Part shown: positions 8,870-16,326 of the stretch, one piece after another
Layout of the letters: each line of letters starts with the position of its first letter
How positions within the stretch are numbered: the stretch's first letter is position 1
Assembly (NCBI GenBank): GCA_016860685.1
Contig: BOJX01000014.1
Location: 1 to 43,871, forward strand
DNA length: 43,871 nt
Reading direction: 5' to 3'
Source: Planctomycetota bacterium
GTDB lineage: Bacteria > Planctomycetota > Phycisphaerae > UBA1845
Translations under genes and position numbers: made by a program
Notes under the pieces: generated by a model
What the model was told of the DNA's origin: nothing
Databases searched by the model: none
What the model saw: only the letters and a program-made list of their open reading frames with translations

Positions 8870-10192
8870 ATGTCATCCTTGAGACCTTATGTTCCGTCGC
8901 CCGCCGCGCCGTGGGATCGGCGTCGGGCGGGCCACCTGCTGCGGCGCGCCGCATTCGGAGCGACCGAGGCGGAGGTCCGCCGCGCCCTGGCGGACGGTCC
9001 TGAAGCCACGGTCGCCCGGCTGATCGGCGGCGAGCCTCAACCCGCCGCATATCTCGAACTGGACGCCTTGTTCGACAGCCTGCGCGCCACGGGCAGCGTC
9101 GAGAACGCCCGCGGCTGGTGGGTGCTCCGCCTCGTGCGCTCGGCGCATCCGCTGGCGGCGAAGATGACGGTGTTCTGGCACGATCATTTCGCGACCAGCG
9201 TGCAGAAGGTGGACAACGCCGGACTGATGCTCAAGCAGCTCCGGGTGTTCGAGTCGCACGCACTCGGCGGGTTCGGACCTCTCCTGGAAGCGGTTTCGAA
9301 GGATCCGGCGATGATCCTCTGGCTGGACACGCACCTGAGCCGGAAGGGCGCGCCGAACGAGAATTACGCCCGCGAGTTGTTCGAGCTTTTCTCGCTGGGG
9401 GTCGGTCATTACACGGAGCGCGACATTCAGGAGGCGGCCCGGGCGTTCACCGGCTGGCGCGTCCGGGATGGGTCGGCGGACTTCAATCCCGGAATTTTCG
9501 ACGACGGGGAGAAGACCGTGTTCGGCAAGTCCGGGCGGTTCGGCACGGACGACGTCGTCAGGCTGGTGCTCGAACACGAGGCCTGCGCGCCGTTCCTCGC
9601 GAGGAAGCTGCTGGAGGAGTTCGTTCACCCGGATCCGTCGGCGGAGTTGGTGGCGGCGTTGGGGAAGGTTCTGCGGGAAGCGGATTATTCGATCGCAGAA
9701 GCGCTGCGTGCGCTGCTGCGCAGCGAGGCGTTTTTCAGCGATGAGGCGTACCGGTCGCGGATCAAGTCGCCGGTGGAATACGCGGTGGGAGCGGCACGGT
9801 CGCTCGGTGCAAAGCTCCACGGCCCGCAGGCCGGCGCCGCCCTGGCGAAGATGGGACAGAAGCTTTTTGAGCCGCCGTCGGTAAAGGGCTGGGACGGCGG
9901 CCGCAACTGGATCAACTCCGCGACGATGCTCGCGCGGATCAACGCCGCGGCGGTGCTGACGCGCGGCGACAGCGCGGGCGGCGCCATCGATGTGGCGGGA
10001 CTTCTCGCGGAGGGCGCGATCATCAACGCGACCGGCGCCTGCGACTTCGCGTTCAACCTGCTGCTGGACGGTGATCCGGGGGAGGCCTTGGCGCGGGCCG
10101 TGCGGGAGCAAGTTGCGGGGCAGGATGCGGCGTCGGCCCTGCGCACGAGCCTTTATGCGGCGTTGGTCAGCCCGGTGTACCAGTTGGCTTGA
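8870..10192 (+). CDS. DUF1800 family protein
   Basis: The 440-residue protein carries the family's landmarks: HLLRRAAFG near residue 22, FWHDHF at 102-107, NENYARELFELF at 163-174, DIQEAARAFTGW at 185-196, and VKGWDGGRNWINSATMLAR in the C-terminal third. DUF1800 proteins are widespread and usually paired with DUF1501, as here, but their activity is not known. I see no signal peptide. The stop is followed within 30 bp by the DUF1501 start, so the two are co-transcribed. The start is the first ATG before the conserved block and lacks a strong Shine-Dalgarno sequence. Confidence 0.9.
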   Translation: MSSLRPYVPSPAAPWDRRRAGHLLRRAAFGATEAEVRRALADGPEATVARLIGGEPQPAAYLELDALFDSLRATGSVENARGWWVLRLVRSAHPLAAKMTVFWHDHFATSVQKVDNAGLMLKQLRVFESHALGGFGPLLEAVSKDPAMILWLDTHLSRKGAPNENYARELFELFSLGVGHYTERDIQEAARAFTGWRVRDGSADFNPGIFDDGEKTVFGKSGRFGTDDVVRLVLEHEACAPFLARKLLEEFVHPDPSAELVAALGKVLREADYSIAEALRALLRSEAFFSDEAYRSRIKSPVEYAVGAARSLGAKLHGPQAGAALAKMGQKLFEPPSVKGWDGGRNWINSATMLARINAAAVLTRGDSAGGAIDVAGLLAEGAIINATGACDFAFNLLLDGDPGEALARAVREQVAGQDAASALRTSLYAALVSPVYQLA

Positions 10193-10221
10193 CGCAGAGG
10201 ACCACGATCAGGAGAGCGATC

Positions 10222-11451
10222 ATGCGCATGACGCGACGGGAGTTGATGTCCGGCGGTTTGAAAGGTTGCACGCTGCTCGCGTCGGGATTGAGCGTGCCGC
10301 GGTTTCTGTCGCGTTCGGCTCTGGCGATGGACGGTCCGCAGACGGACGCCCGGATTCTCGTCGTCCTTCAGCTTACCGGGGGGAATGACGGCCTGAACAC
10401 CTTTATCCCGTATCAGGACGACGCATATTACAGGGCGCGTCCGGTGCTCGCCGTGCCGCGCGGGCAGGTGCTTCGCCTGACGGATGACTGCGGCGTTCAT
10501 CCGCAGATGCAGGGGATCAAGGATCTTTTCGACGCCGGGTGGGTCAGCGTGGTTCAGGGCGTCGGATATCCGAACCCGAACCGGTCGCACTTCGAGTCGA
10601 TGGACCTCTGGCACACGTGCTGCGCCGAACCGAAGGCGCGGGACGGGACCGGCTGGCTGGGGCGCGCCGCGCAGCGCCTCGGCGACGCGGGCGCGGCGAT
10701 GCCCGCGGTTCACGTGGATTCGGCGGAGGTTCCGCTGGCGTTGGCGACGTCGGGCGTAGCCGTCCCGTCGCTGCATCACCCGGACGCGTTCCGCCTCGAT
10801 GCCGGCGGCGAGGGGGGGAAGCTGGACGCGCTGCGGGCGATCGTCAGCGCATCACCGTCCCGCGCGACGGACGATCTGCTTTTTGTGCAGCGCACGACGC
10901 TGACCGCGTGCGATCAGGCGGAGCGCATTGCGCAGGCGGCGCGGCAAGGGGCGTCGGGAGCGTCCTACCCCGGTTACGGACTCGGCGAGCATCTTCGGCT
11001 GATCGCCAACCTGATCAGCGCGAACCTGGGGGCGCGAATTTATTACACGTCGCTGTCCGGGTTCGACACTCACGCGAAGCAAAGGAATCATCACCCGCAG
11101 TTGCTCGCGCAGATCGGGCAGTCGCTCAAGGCCTTTTTCGACGATCTCGCGGCGCGCAAGCTCGCGGACCGCGTGCTGGTGCTGACGTTCAGCGAGTTCG
11201 GACGGCGCGTGCATGAGAATTACAGCGAGGGGACGGATCACGGCGCAGCCGCCCCGATGATGCTGGTCGGTCCCGGCGTCGCGCCCGGCGTACACGGCGC
11301 GGCGCCGAATCTGACCGACCTTGACGACGGCGACGTGCGCATGCAGCTTGACTTCCGCGCCGTGTATGCGTCGGTGCTTCAGAACTGGCTGCAGGTGGAC
11401 CCGCCCGCGGTGCTGGGGCGCAGCTATCCTCTCGCGCGAATCCTGCGTTGA
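10222..11451 (+). CDS. DUF1501 family protein with Tat-type signal
   Basis: The protein has 409 residues. The start at 10222 follows AGGAGAG with a 6-base gap; an in-frame ATG 33 bases upstream overlaps the DUF1800 gene and is less likely. The N-terminus reads MRMTRRELMSGG, a twin-arginine type leader, and cleavage is expected near SALA (about residue 35). GGNDGLNT at 53-60 and, later, FSEFGRRVHEN and GTDHG are diagnostic of DUF1501, a family related to the alkaline phosphatase/sulfatase fold. It is probably exported folded and works with the DUF1800 product. The substrate is unknown. Confidence 0.92.
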   Translation: MRMTRRELMSGGLKGCTLLASGLSVPRFLSRSALAMDGPQTDARILVVLQLTGGNDGLNTFIPYQDDAYYRARPVLAVPRGQVLRLTDDCGVHPQMQGIKDLFDAGWVSVVQGVGYPNPNRSHFESMDLWHTCCAEPKARDGTGWLGRAAQRLGDAGAAMPAVHVDSAEVPLALATSGVAVPSLHHPDAFRLDAGGEGGKLDALRAIVSASPSRATDDLLFVQRTTLTACDQAERIAQAARQGASGASYPGYGLGEHLRLIANLISANLGARIYYTSLSGFDTHAKQRNHHPQLLAQIGQSLKAFFDDLAARKLADRVLVLTFSEFGRRVHENYSEGTDHGAAAPMMLVGPGVAPGVHGAAPNLTDLDDGDVRMQLDFRAVYASVLQNWLQVDPPAVLGRSYPLARILR

Positions 11452-11471
11452 TCGCCCGTGAAAGACGTTTC

Positions 11472-11506
11472 CCGACGACCGTGTTGCCCCTTTGCACCGT
11501 CGTCGG
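11472..11506 (+). terminator. Candidate hairpin after the DUF1501 gene
   Basis: CCGACGACCGTG pairs with CACCGTCGTCGG over 12 positions with one C-C mismatch, 21 bases after the stop. No T run follows. Confidence 0.35.
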
Positions 11507-11588
11507 CACAATCACCCGCGCGGCTGCGTCGTCGGCGTTGCGGACGTCGGACTTCGTCGCCGGATTCCCTCTTTGAAAGCGGTCGGCC

Positions 11589-12518
11589 TTGAGCGAAATC
11601 AAACCTGCACTGGTGGTTCTGGCGGCCGGGATGGGCAGCCGGTTCGGCGGACTGAAGCAGCTGGAAGGCGTCGGGCCGGGGGGCGAGACGTTGATGGATT
11701 ACTCGATCCACGACGCGGTCCGCGCGGGTTTCGGTCGCGTCGTCTTCATCATCCGACGCGACATCGAGGCGGCGTTCCGCGAGCGGGTCGGGGCGCGGTA
11801 CGCCTCGCGAGTTCCGGTGGTCTACGCCTTTCAGGCGCTGGAAGACCTTCCGGAAGGGTTCAGGCCGCCGGCGGGAAGGACGAAACCGTGGGGGACGGGA
11901 CATGCCGTGCTCGCCGCGGCATGTGAGGTTCGCGAGCCTTTTGCGGTCATCAATGCGGATGACTTTTACGGTGCGGCGGCCTACCGGTCGCTGGTGACGT
12001 TTCTGACGGAGGGTGCGGCGGCGGGCGGCGCAAATGAACCTGACGAGTGCGCGCTGGTGGCGTATCCCCTGCGGGCGACTCTGTCGGAATTCGGGACGGT
12101 GTCGCGCGGCGTGTGCGACGTGGACGCTTCCGGGCATCTGACGAGCATCACTGAGCGGACCGGGATTGAGCGGACACAGACGGGGGGTCGATGTCCGGAC
12201 GGCGCAGGCGGGTGGATCCCGCTTCCCGGAGACGCTCCGGTGTCAATGAATTTCTGGGGGTTCCGCCCCTCGGCGTTCAACCTGCTGCGCGAGGCGTTCG
12301 AGCGCTTTCTGCGGATCAACGCGGCGTCGTTGACGGCGGAGTTCTACCTTCCCTCCGCGGTCAACGCGATGATGCAGTCGGGTCGCATGCGGACGCGCGT
12401 TCTGTCCGGCGGCGACAGTTGGTGCGGTGTGACCTACCGGGAGGATAAGCCGCACGTCGAGGCGCGCCTTCGCGCCCTGATCGACGCGGGCGCGTATCCG
12501 CGGGTGCTGTCGTGGTGA
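11589..12518 (+). CDS. Sugar-phosphate nucleotidyltransferase
   Basis: The 309-residue protein begins with a Rossmann-like strand and the nucleotide-binding signature LAAGMGSRFGGLKQL (about 10-24). INADDFYG near residue 122 supplies the metal-binding Asp pair. These are features of the NTP_transferase family, which makes NDP-sugars from sugar-1-phosphates in the cytoplasm. The start is TTG at 11589, immediately before the conserved strand. Its last codons overlap the following kinase gene, so the two act together: a kinase producing a sugar-1-phosphate and this enzyme activating it. The actual sugar and nucleotide are inferred, not shown. Confidence 0.88.
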   Translation: MSEIKPALVVLAAGMGSRFGGLKQLEGVGPGGETLMDYSIHDAVRAGFGRVVFIIRRDIEAAFRERVGARYASRVPVVYAFQALEDLPEGFRPPAGRTKPWGTGHAVLAAACEVREPFAVINADDFYGAAAYRSLVTFLTEGAAAGGANEPDECALVAYPLRATLSEFGTVSRGVCDVDASGHLTSITERTGIERTQTGGRCPDGAGGWIPLPGDAPVSMNFWGFRPSAFNLLREAFERFLRINAASLTAEFYLPSAVNAMMQSGRMRTRVLSGGDSWCGVTYREDKPHVEARLRALIDAGAYPRVLSW

Positions 12519-13660
12519 CCGAGGCGGACGCGCTGGCGGCGGCAGAGGCATTCCTGACGGCTGGAGCGCCGATCCGCGCCAGACGTCACGGAGGCGGACG
12601 GATTCATGAGTCTTTTGTCGTGGATTGCGCGACGGCGGGCGGCGGCATGCGGCGCTGCCTGCTTCAACGCATCAACGACGGCGTCTTCTCCGACGTCGCC
12701 GGATTGATGCGCAATGTCGAGATCGTCCTCGCGCAGCTGGCTGCGACGGACCGAAACGATCAATCCGGCGCGACACCGACCGCGCGACTGAAACTGATTC
12801 CGGCCCGGGAGGGCGGAACCTGGCGCTGCGACTTTCTCGGTCGGGCGTGGCGCGCTTACGAGTTTGTCGAGGAAACGCGCGTCATTGAGCGCGTCGAGCA
12901 GACCTGGCAGGCGTTCGAGGCCGGGCGGGCGTTCGGCCGGTTTCAGCGGGTGATGTCCGGACTCAGGCCGGAACACCTCGTCACGACGATCCCCGACTTT
13001 CATCACACGCCGAAGCGGCTGGAAGCGCTTCGGCGGGTATGCGCGGATGACGTTGCGCGTCGCGTCAGCGGCGCGGCGGACGTGCTCGACCGGGTCGAAC
13101 GTCATGTCTGGCTGGCGCCGGTGATTCAATCGGGTCTCGATGACGGCAGGTTCCCAGTGCGAGTCGTTCACAACGATGCAAAGATCACGAACGTCCTTTT
13201 TGACGCCGCCCTGCCGAAGGCGGTGTGCGTCACGGACTTCGACACGGTGATGCCCGGCTCACCGCTGCATGACGTCGGGGACATGCTGCGCACGATGACG
13301 TCGAGACACACGGAGGACGATCCGGATGTGTCGCAGGTTCACGTCGCCCCGGAACTGCTTGAGGCGCTGCTACGCGGATACATCTTCGAAGCGGGATCCT
13401 TTCTCACCGCCGCCGAGATCGAGGCACTGCCGCTGTGCGGAGCGGTCATCGCGTTCGAGCAGGCGGTCCGGTTTCTCACCGATCATCTTGCCGGGGATGT
13501 GTACTACCCGGTGGATGCTCCGGGACGCAATCTGCTCCGCGCCCGGATTCAGATCGCCCAGACCGAGGCGCTTCTCGCCCACCACATGCGGATGAAGTTC
13601 CTTATTGATCGCCACCTCGCCGAGGGTCAGGGCGATGGCGCCGGTGCCGTCTCGACGTAG
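12512..13660 (+). CDS. NahK-like sugar 1-kinase, aminoglycoside phosphotransferase fold
   Basis: About 382 residues from a GTG at 12512, or 381 from GTG at 12515, both overlapping the upstream stop. The segment LLQRINDGVFSDVAGLMRNV resembles the nucleotide-binding part of N-acetylhexosamine 1-kinases. VVHNDAKITNVLFD (about 218-231) is the catalytic loop, with HND in place of the common HGD. DFDTVMPG (about 243-250) carries the metal-binding Asp. The family phosphorylates the anomeric hydroxyl of GlcNAc/GalNAc using ATP. Coupling to the nucleotidyltransferase supports salvage of free amino sugars to UDP-sugars. The exact substrate remains inference. Its 3' end overlaps the convergent lipoprotein gene by 34 bp. 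Confidence 0.82.
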   Translation: MVTEADALAAAEAFLTAGAPIRARRHGGGRIHESFVVDCATAGGGMRRCLLQRINDGVFSDVAGLMRNVEIVLAQLAATDRNDQSGATPTARLKLIPAREGGTWRCDFLGRAWRAYEFVEETRVIERVEQTWQAFEAGRAFGRFQRVMSGLRPEHLVTTIPDFHHTPKRLEALRRVCADDVARRVSGAADVLDRVERHVWLAPVIQSGLDDGRFPVRVVHNDAKITNVLFDAALPKAVCVTDFDTVMPGSPLHDVGDMLRTMTSRHTEDDPDVSQVHVAPELLEALLRGYIFEAGSFLTAAEIEALPLCGAVIAFEQAVRFLTDHLAGDVYYPVDAPGRNLLRARIQIAQTEALLAHHMRMKFLIDRHLAEGQGDGAGAVST

Positions 13661-14010
13661 ATCCGCAGCACGACGGGCTGGCGCTGCGGGCCTTTGCCCT
13701 CCACCAGAACGTCGCCGCGAACGTGACAACCGACCTTGACGTCCGACAACTTGCCGAGCACACCGTTAATGTGGATTTCGGTCGCGTCGGTAACTCGGGC
13801 GGTATCCGTCACCTTCATCTTGCGCTTTTCGTTCTCGTACTCGACGCTGATCAACCCCTTCCGAACGTCAAGGTCGATCACCTTTCCGCTCAGGCTCAGG
13901 ATGTCGGGTTCGGGCGGCTTCTCGGAACACCCCGGCAGCGCCGCGACGATCATCAGACCTGCAACCGCCCGGACGAACATGCGCCCGTGCGGCGTTAATT
14001 CGAGATTCAT
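13627..14010 (-). CDS. Small lipoprotein of unknown function
   Basis: The protein has 127 residues. The leader MFVRAVAGLMIVAALPGC, with an LPGC lipobox (Cys28), predicts lipid attachment. The ATG at 14010 adds ten residues; the later Met11 is an alternative start. GGGA lies before the first ATG. The mature part is rich in short beta strands (SGKVIDLDVRKGLISVEYENEKRKMKVT), with a pattern 'TDATEIHINGVLGKLSDVKVGCHVRGDV' like the metal- or nucleic-acid-free OB-type domain of DUF5666 proteins. That resemblance is tentative. It is convergent with the kinase and divergent from the Spy-like gene. Confidence 0.75.
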   Translation of the reverse strand: MNLELTPHGRMFVRAVAGLMIVAALPGCSEKPPEPDILSLSGKVIDLDVRKGLISVEYENEKRKMKVTDTARVTDATEIHINGVLGKLSDVKVGCHVRGDVLVEGKGPQRQPVVLRIYVETAPAPSP

Positions 14011-14141
14011 CGGCTGTCCCTCGTCATCGCCCGGCGCCGCAGCTTACCAGGGAAGCCCGCAGCATCCGGTCTTGCGTATTCTAGGCGATCCGGCGAGGAC
14101 GCCAAGACGGCTCGCACGGCATCGGGAAAGTGCGTCGAACC

Positions 14142-14150
14142 TGATATAAT
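14142..14150 (+). promoter_or_regulatory. Extended -10 promoter before the Spy-like gene
   Basis: TGATATAAT gives a perfect TATAAT (14145-14150) with the TG of an extended -10. No recognisable -35 box lies 16-18 bases upstream. Transcription would begin near 14157, about 45 bases before the gene start. Confidence 0.55.
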
Positions 14151-14202
14151 CGAAAAGGCGAGCCGGCGCCCATCTCCGGCACGAAGGCGGCGGATCGGCA
14201 GG

Positions 14203-15345
14203 GTGGAGCGCATGCAGGACAGCTCGAGAATACGGCGCGCGGTTCAAGTCGGGTGGGCGGTGGGAGTGTTTATTTTGACGCCGGCGGCGGCGCAGGAGCA
14301 GCCTTCGACCGCGCCTTCGCTGGAGCGTCTTGCGAAAACGGCCGAGGCGCTGGCGCAGTGGGGACCGTGGGAGGAGCAGGCGGCGTGGATCGACCGCTCA
14401 ATGACGCGGGTCTGGGAGCGCAACGGCTGGAACGACGAACCCGACCGCTTCGCGCTGGGGACGATGCGCGACGTCGCGGCGATCCCGCCGTGGCGAATTT
14501 TCGAGCGACTCGAGTTTCTGACCTCCCGCGCCCGGGAGCGCTACGACCTGACCGAGGCGCAGGCGGCGAACCTGAACCAGTCCATCATGACCGAGACGGC
14601 GACGCTTTTTGCGCGGCATGCGCCGACGATCGTCCGCCAGATTAATGAGCAGACGCGCCTTCGGCTCGAGGCGGAGGATGATGAAGGCCTGATGAAGGAG
14701 ATTCAAGGCAATGTCGCGCGCTGGATGCGGGACACCGAGCCTCTGCATCGCGACGCGATGGAGGCATTCGGCCGCGTGACGTCGGCGTTCGAGTCCGGAC
14801 TCACGCCGGAGCAGAAGCAGAAGTTCGCGGCGGATCGGAGAACGATCGACAAACTCACGCGCCACGGGGAGCAGCTTCGGACTGAGGGGCTTGCCGGGCG
14901 ATTTGATCCCGAGGCGTGGGGTATGTCGCGCGAGGAGTTCACCGGCTGGCTGCGCGAGATTTCTCTGCACGGTCCCGGCGGCGTGCGGCGCGGTGAGGGC
15001 GCGGTGGCGGCGGCACCTCCCCGATGGTTGGCGCATGTCCCGTCCACCTGGCGCTACTACGTCGAGGATGCGACTCAGCGTTTCAGTTTCGACGCGGCGC
15101 AGATCAAGGCCGCCGACTCGATCCTCGCGGAACTGGCGGAGCGCGCCGATCGTCATCTGCTGGCGCAGCGGAAAGTCCTCGACGCAGTGGACCCCGCGGC
15201 GCGGGCGTCGCACGAGGCGATGAAGCCGGTGCTCGACCTTTTTGAGTCGCTTAAGAACCGGCTGGACGCCCTGAAGCGCCGTGAGCAGAAAGACGACCCC
15301 TCCTCCTGGACGCCCCGACCGCGTCCGGGCGGCGGGACGCCCTGA
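14203..15345 (+). CDS. Secreted helical protein with Spy/CpxP-like LTxxQ motifs
   Basis: 380 residues from GTG at 14203; ATG at 14212 is an equally possible start. The leader RRAVQVGWAVGVFILTPAAAQ predicts export with cleavage after AAAQ. The mature protein is almost wholly helical and charged. It contains YDLTEAQAANL, SGLTPEQKQKF and FSFDAAQIKAADS, which match or approach the LTxxQ motif of the periplasmic Spy/CpxP family. Those proteins are chaperone-like stress sensors, but this one is more than twice their length, so shared function is only a hypothesis. It heads a run with the TPR-like gene (57 bp downstream) and the dehydratase, driven by the promoter at 14142-14150. Confidence 0.75.
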   Translation: MERMQDSSRIRRAVQVGWAVGVFILTPAAAQEQPSTAPSLERLAKTAEALAQWGPWEEQAAWIDRSMTRVWERNGWNDEPDRFALGTMRDVAAIPPWRIFERLEFLTSRARERYDLTEAQAANLNQSIMTETATLFARHAPTIVRQINEQTRLRLEAEDDEGLMKEIQGNVARWMRDTEPLHRDAMEAFGRVTSAFESGLTPEQKQKFAADRRTIDKLTRHGEQLRTEGLAGRFDPEAWGMSREEFTGWLREISLHGPGGVRRGEGAVAAAPPRWLAHVPSTWRYYVEDATQRFSFDAAQIKAADSILAELAERADRHLLAQRKVLDAVDPAARASHEAMKPVLDLFESLKNRLDALKRREQKDDPSSWTPRPRPGGGTP

Positions 15346-15402
15346 CCCCGTGGGGAACGCTGGACGGCGGACGCGGAAGGTGACGATGAAAGGAGACGAG
15401 CG

Positions 15403-16326
15403 ATGAAACGACGCCGGTATCATCTGGTGCTTATCTCATGCTGGGCCGGCATCGTTGCGGCCGGAACGATGACGGGACCGACGACGCTTGCACAAGAGTC
15501 GGCGCCGGGCGGTCCTCGTCAGGCGGCGCTGCAGTCGCTGGTCCGGCGCGACGGGCGTCCGACCGGCCGCGCGGCGACGCCTGCCACGCGGACAAGCCAA
15601 CCCACAACCCGACGGGGGACCAGCTTCAACCGAGTCTCGCCGCTTTTCCGGGCGCAAGCGATGACCCTGGCGAACGCCGGAACTGCCCCGATCTACGCCT
15701 CGCTCGGCGGAAAGCTGCCTGCGTCGTCTTCTTCCGGTCGTGCTGAACAAGCGGACCCCTTTGACGGCTCCACGGTATTACCGGTTTCTTCAGACGCCTT
15801 AACGATCTCCGCCTACGCCCGCAGCACGGTGGTTCAGCATTTCTCTGCGTGGCGGGACTCGGCGGTTCAGTATTATCGGCTCGGCCGCTACCGCGAGGCG
15901 TCGGTCTGCTTCGACACCGCGCTGGCAATGAGACCCGAAGACGACTTCGCCCGCATCGGACAAATCATGTGCAGCCTGCTGCTGGGACGATCCGACGCCG
16001 CCGCCGCGCGATTGCACTGGACCCTCGCCCGCGGCGCCGGAGGCGTCCTTCAGCCACGATGGCGGGACGCGCTGCGCCCTGGCGACCCCGAAGCCGTCCA
16101 GCAGGCACGGCGGGGTTTGACGCCGACGGCGGAATCCGGAGGTTTGGGAGCCGCCGCCGCACGAGCCTTGTTGACGGTACTGCTGTGGTACGACAGTCGA
16201 GAGTCCGACGCCCGAACGCAGGCCGAGGCGCTTCAGCGCCTTCCGGAGGGCGCTCGCTACGTGGCGCTGACGACTGAGGCAATGATCACGACAGCGGCGG
16301 AACCGGGCGGACGCGCAAACCCTTGA
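15403..16326 (+). CDS. Secreted TPR-like protein
   Basis: The 307-residue protein begins MKRRRYHLVLISCWAGIVAAG, a signal peptide with a basic n-region. AAAGGAG lies 7 bases before the ATG, a strong ribosome-binding site. Residues about 30-110 are low-complexity, rich in Thr, Arg and Ser. Then a helix pair, AVQYYRLGRYREASVCFDTALAM, has the TPR spacing, with one or two weaker repeats after it. Function is unknown; TPR folds mediate protein contacts. The stop TGA shares four bases with the TTG start of the next gene, so translation of the dehydratase is probably coupled to this protein. Confidence 0.75.
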   Translation: MKRRRYHLVLISCWAGIVAAGTMTGPTTLAQESAPGGPRQAALQSLVRRDGRPTGRAATPATRTSQPTTRRGTSFNRVSPLFRAQAMTLANAGTAPIYASLGGKLPASSSSGRAEQADPFDGSTVLPVSSDALTISAYARSTVVQHFSAWRDSAVQYYRLGRYREASVCFDTALAMRPEDDFARIGQIMCSLLLGRSDAAAARLHWTLARGAGGVLQPRWRDALRPGDPEAVQQARRGLTPTAESGGLGAAAARALLTVLLWYDSRESDARTQAEALQRLPEGARYVALTTEAMITTAAEPGGRANP

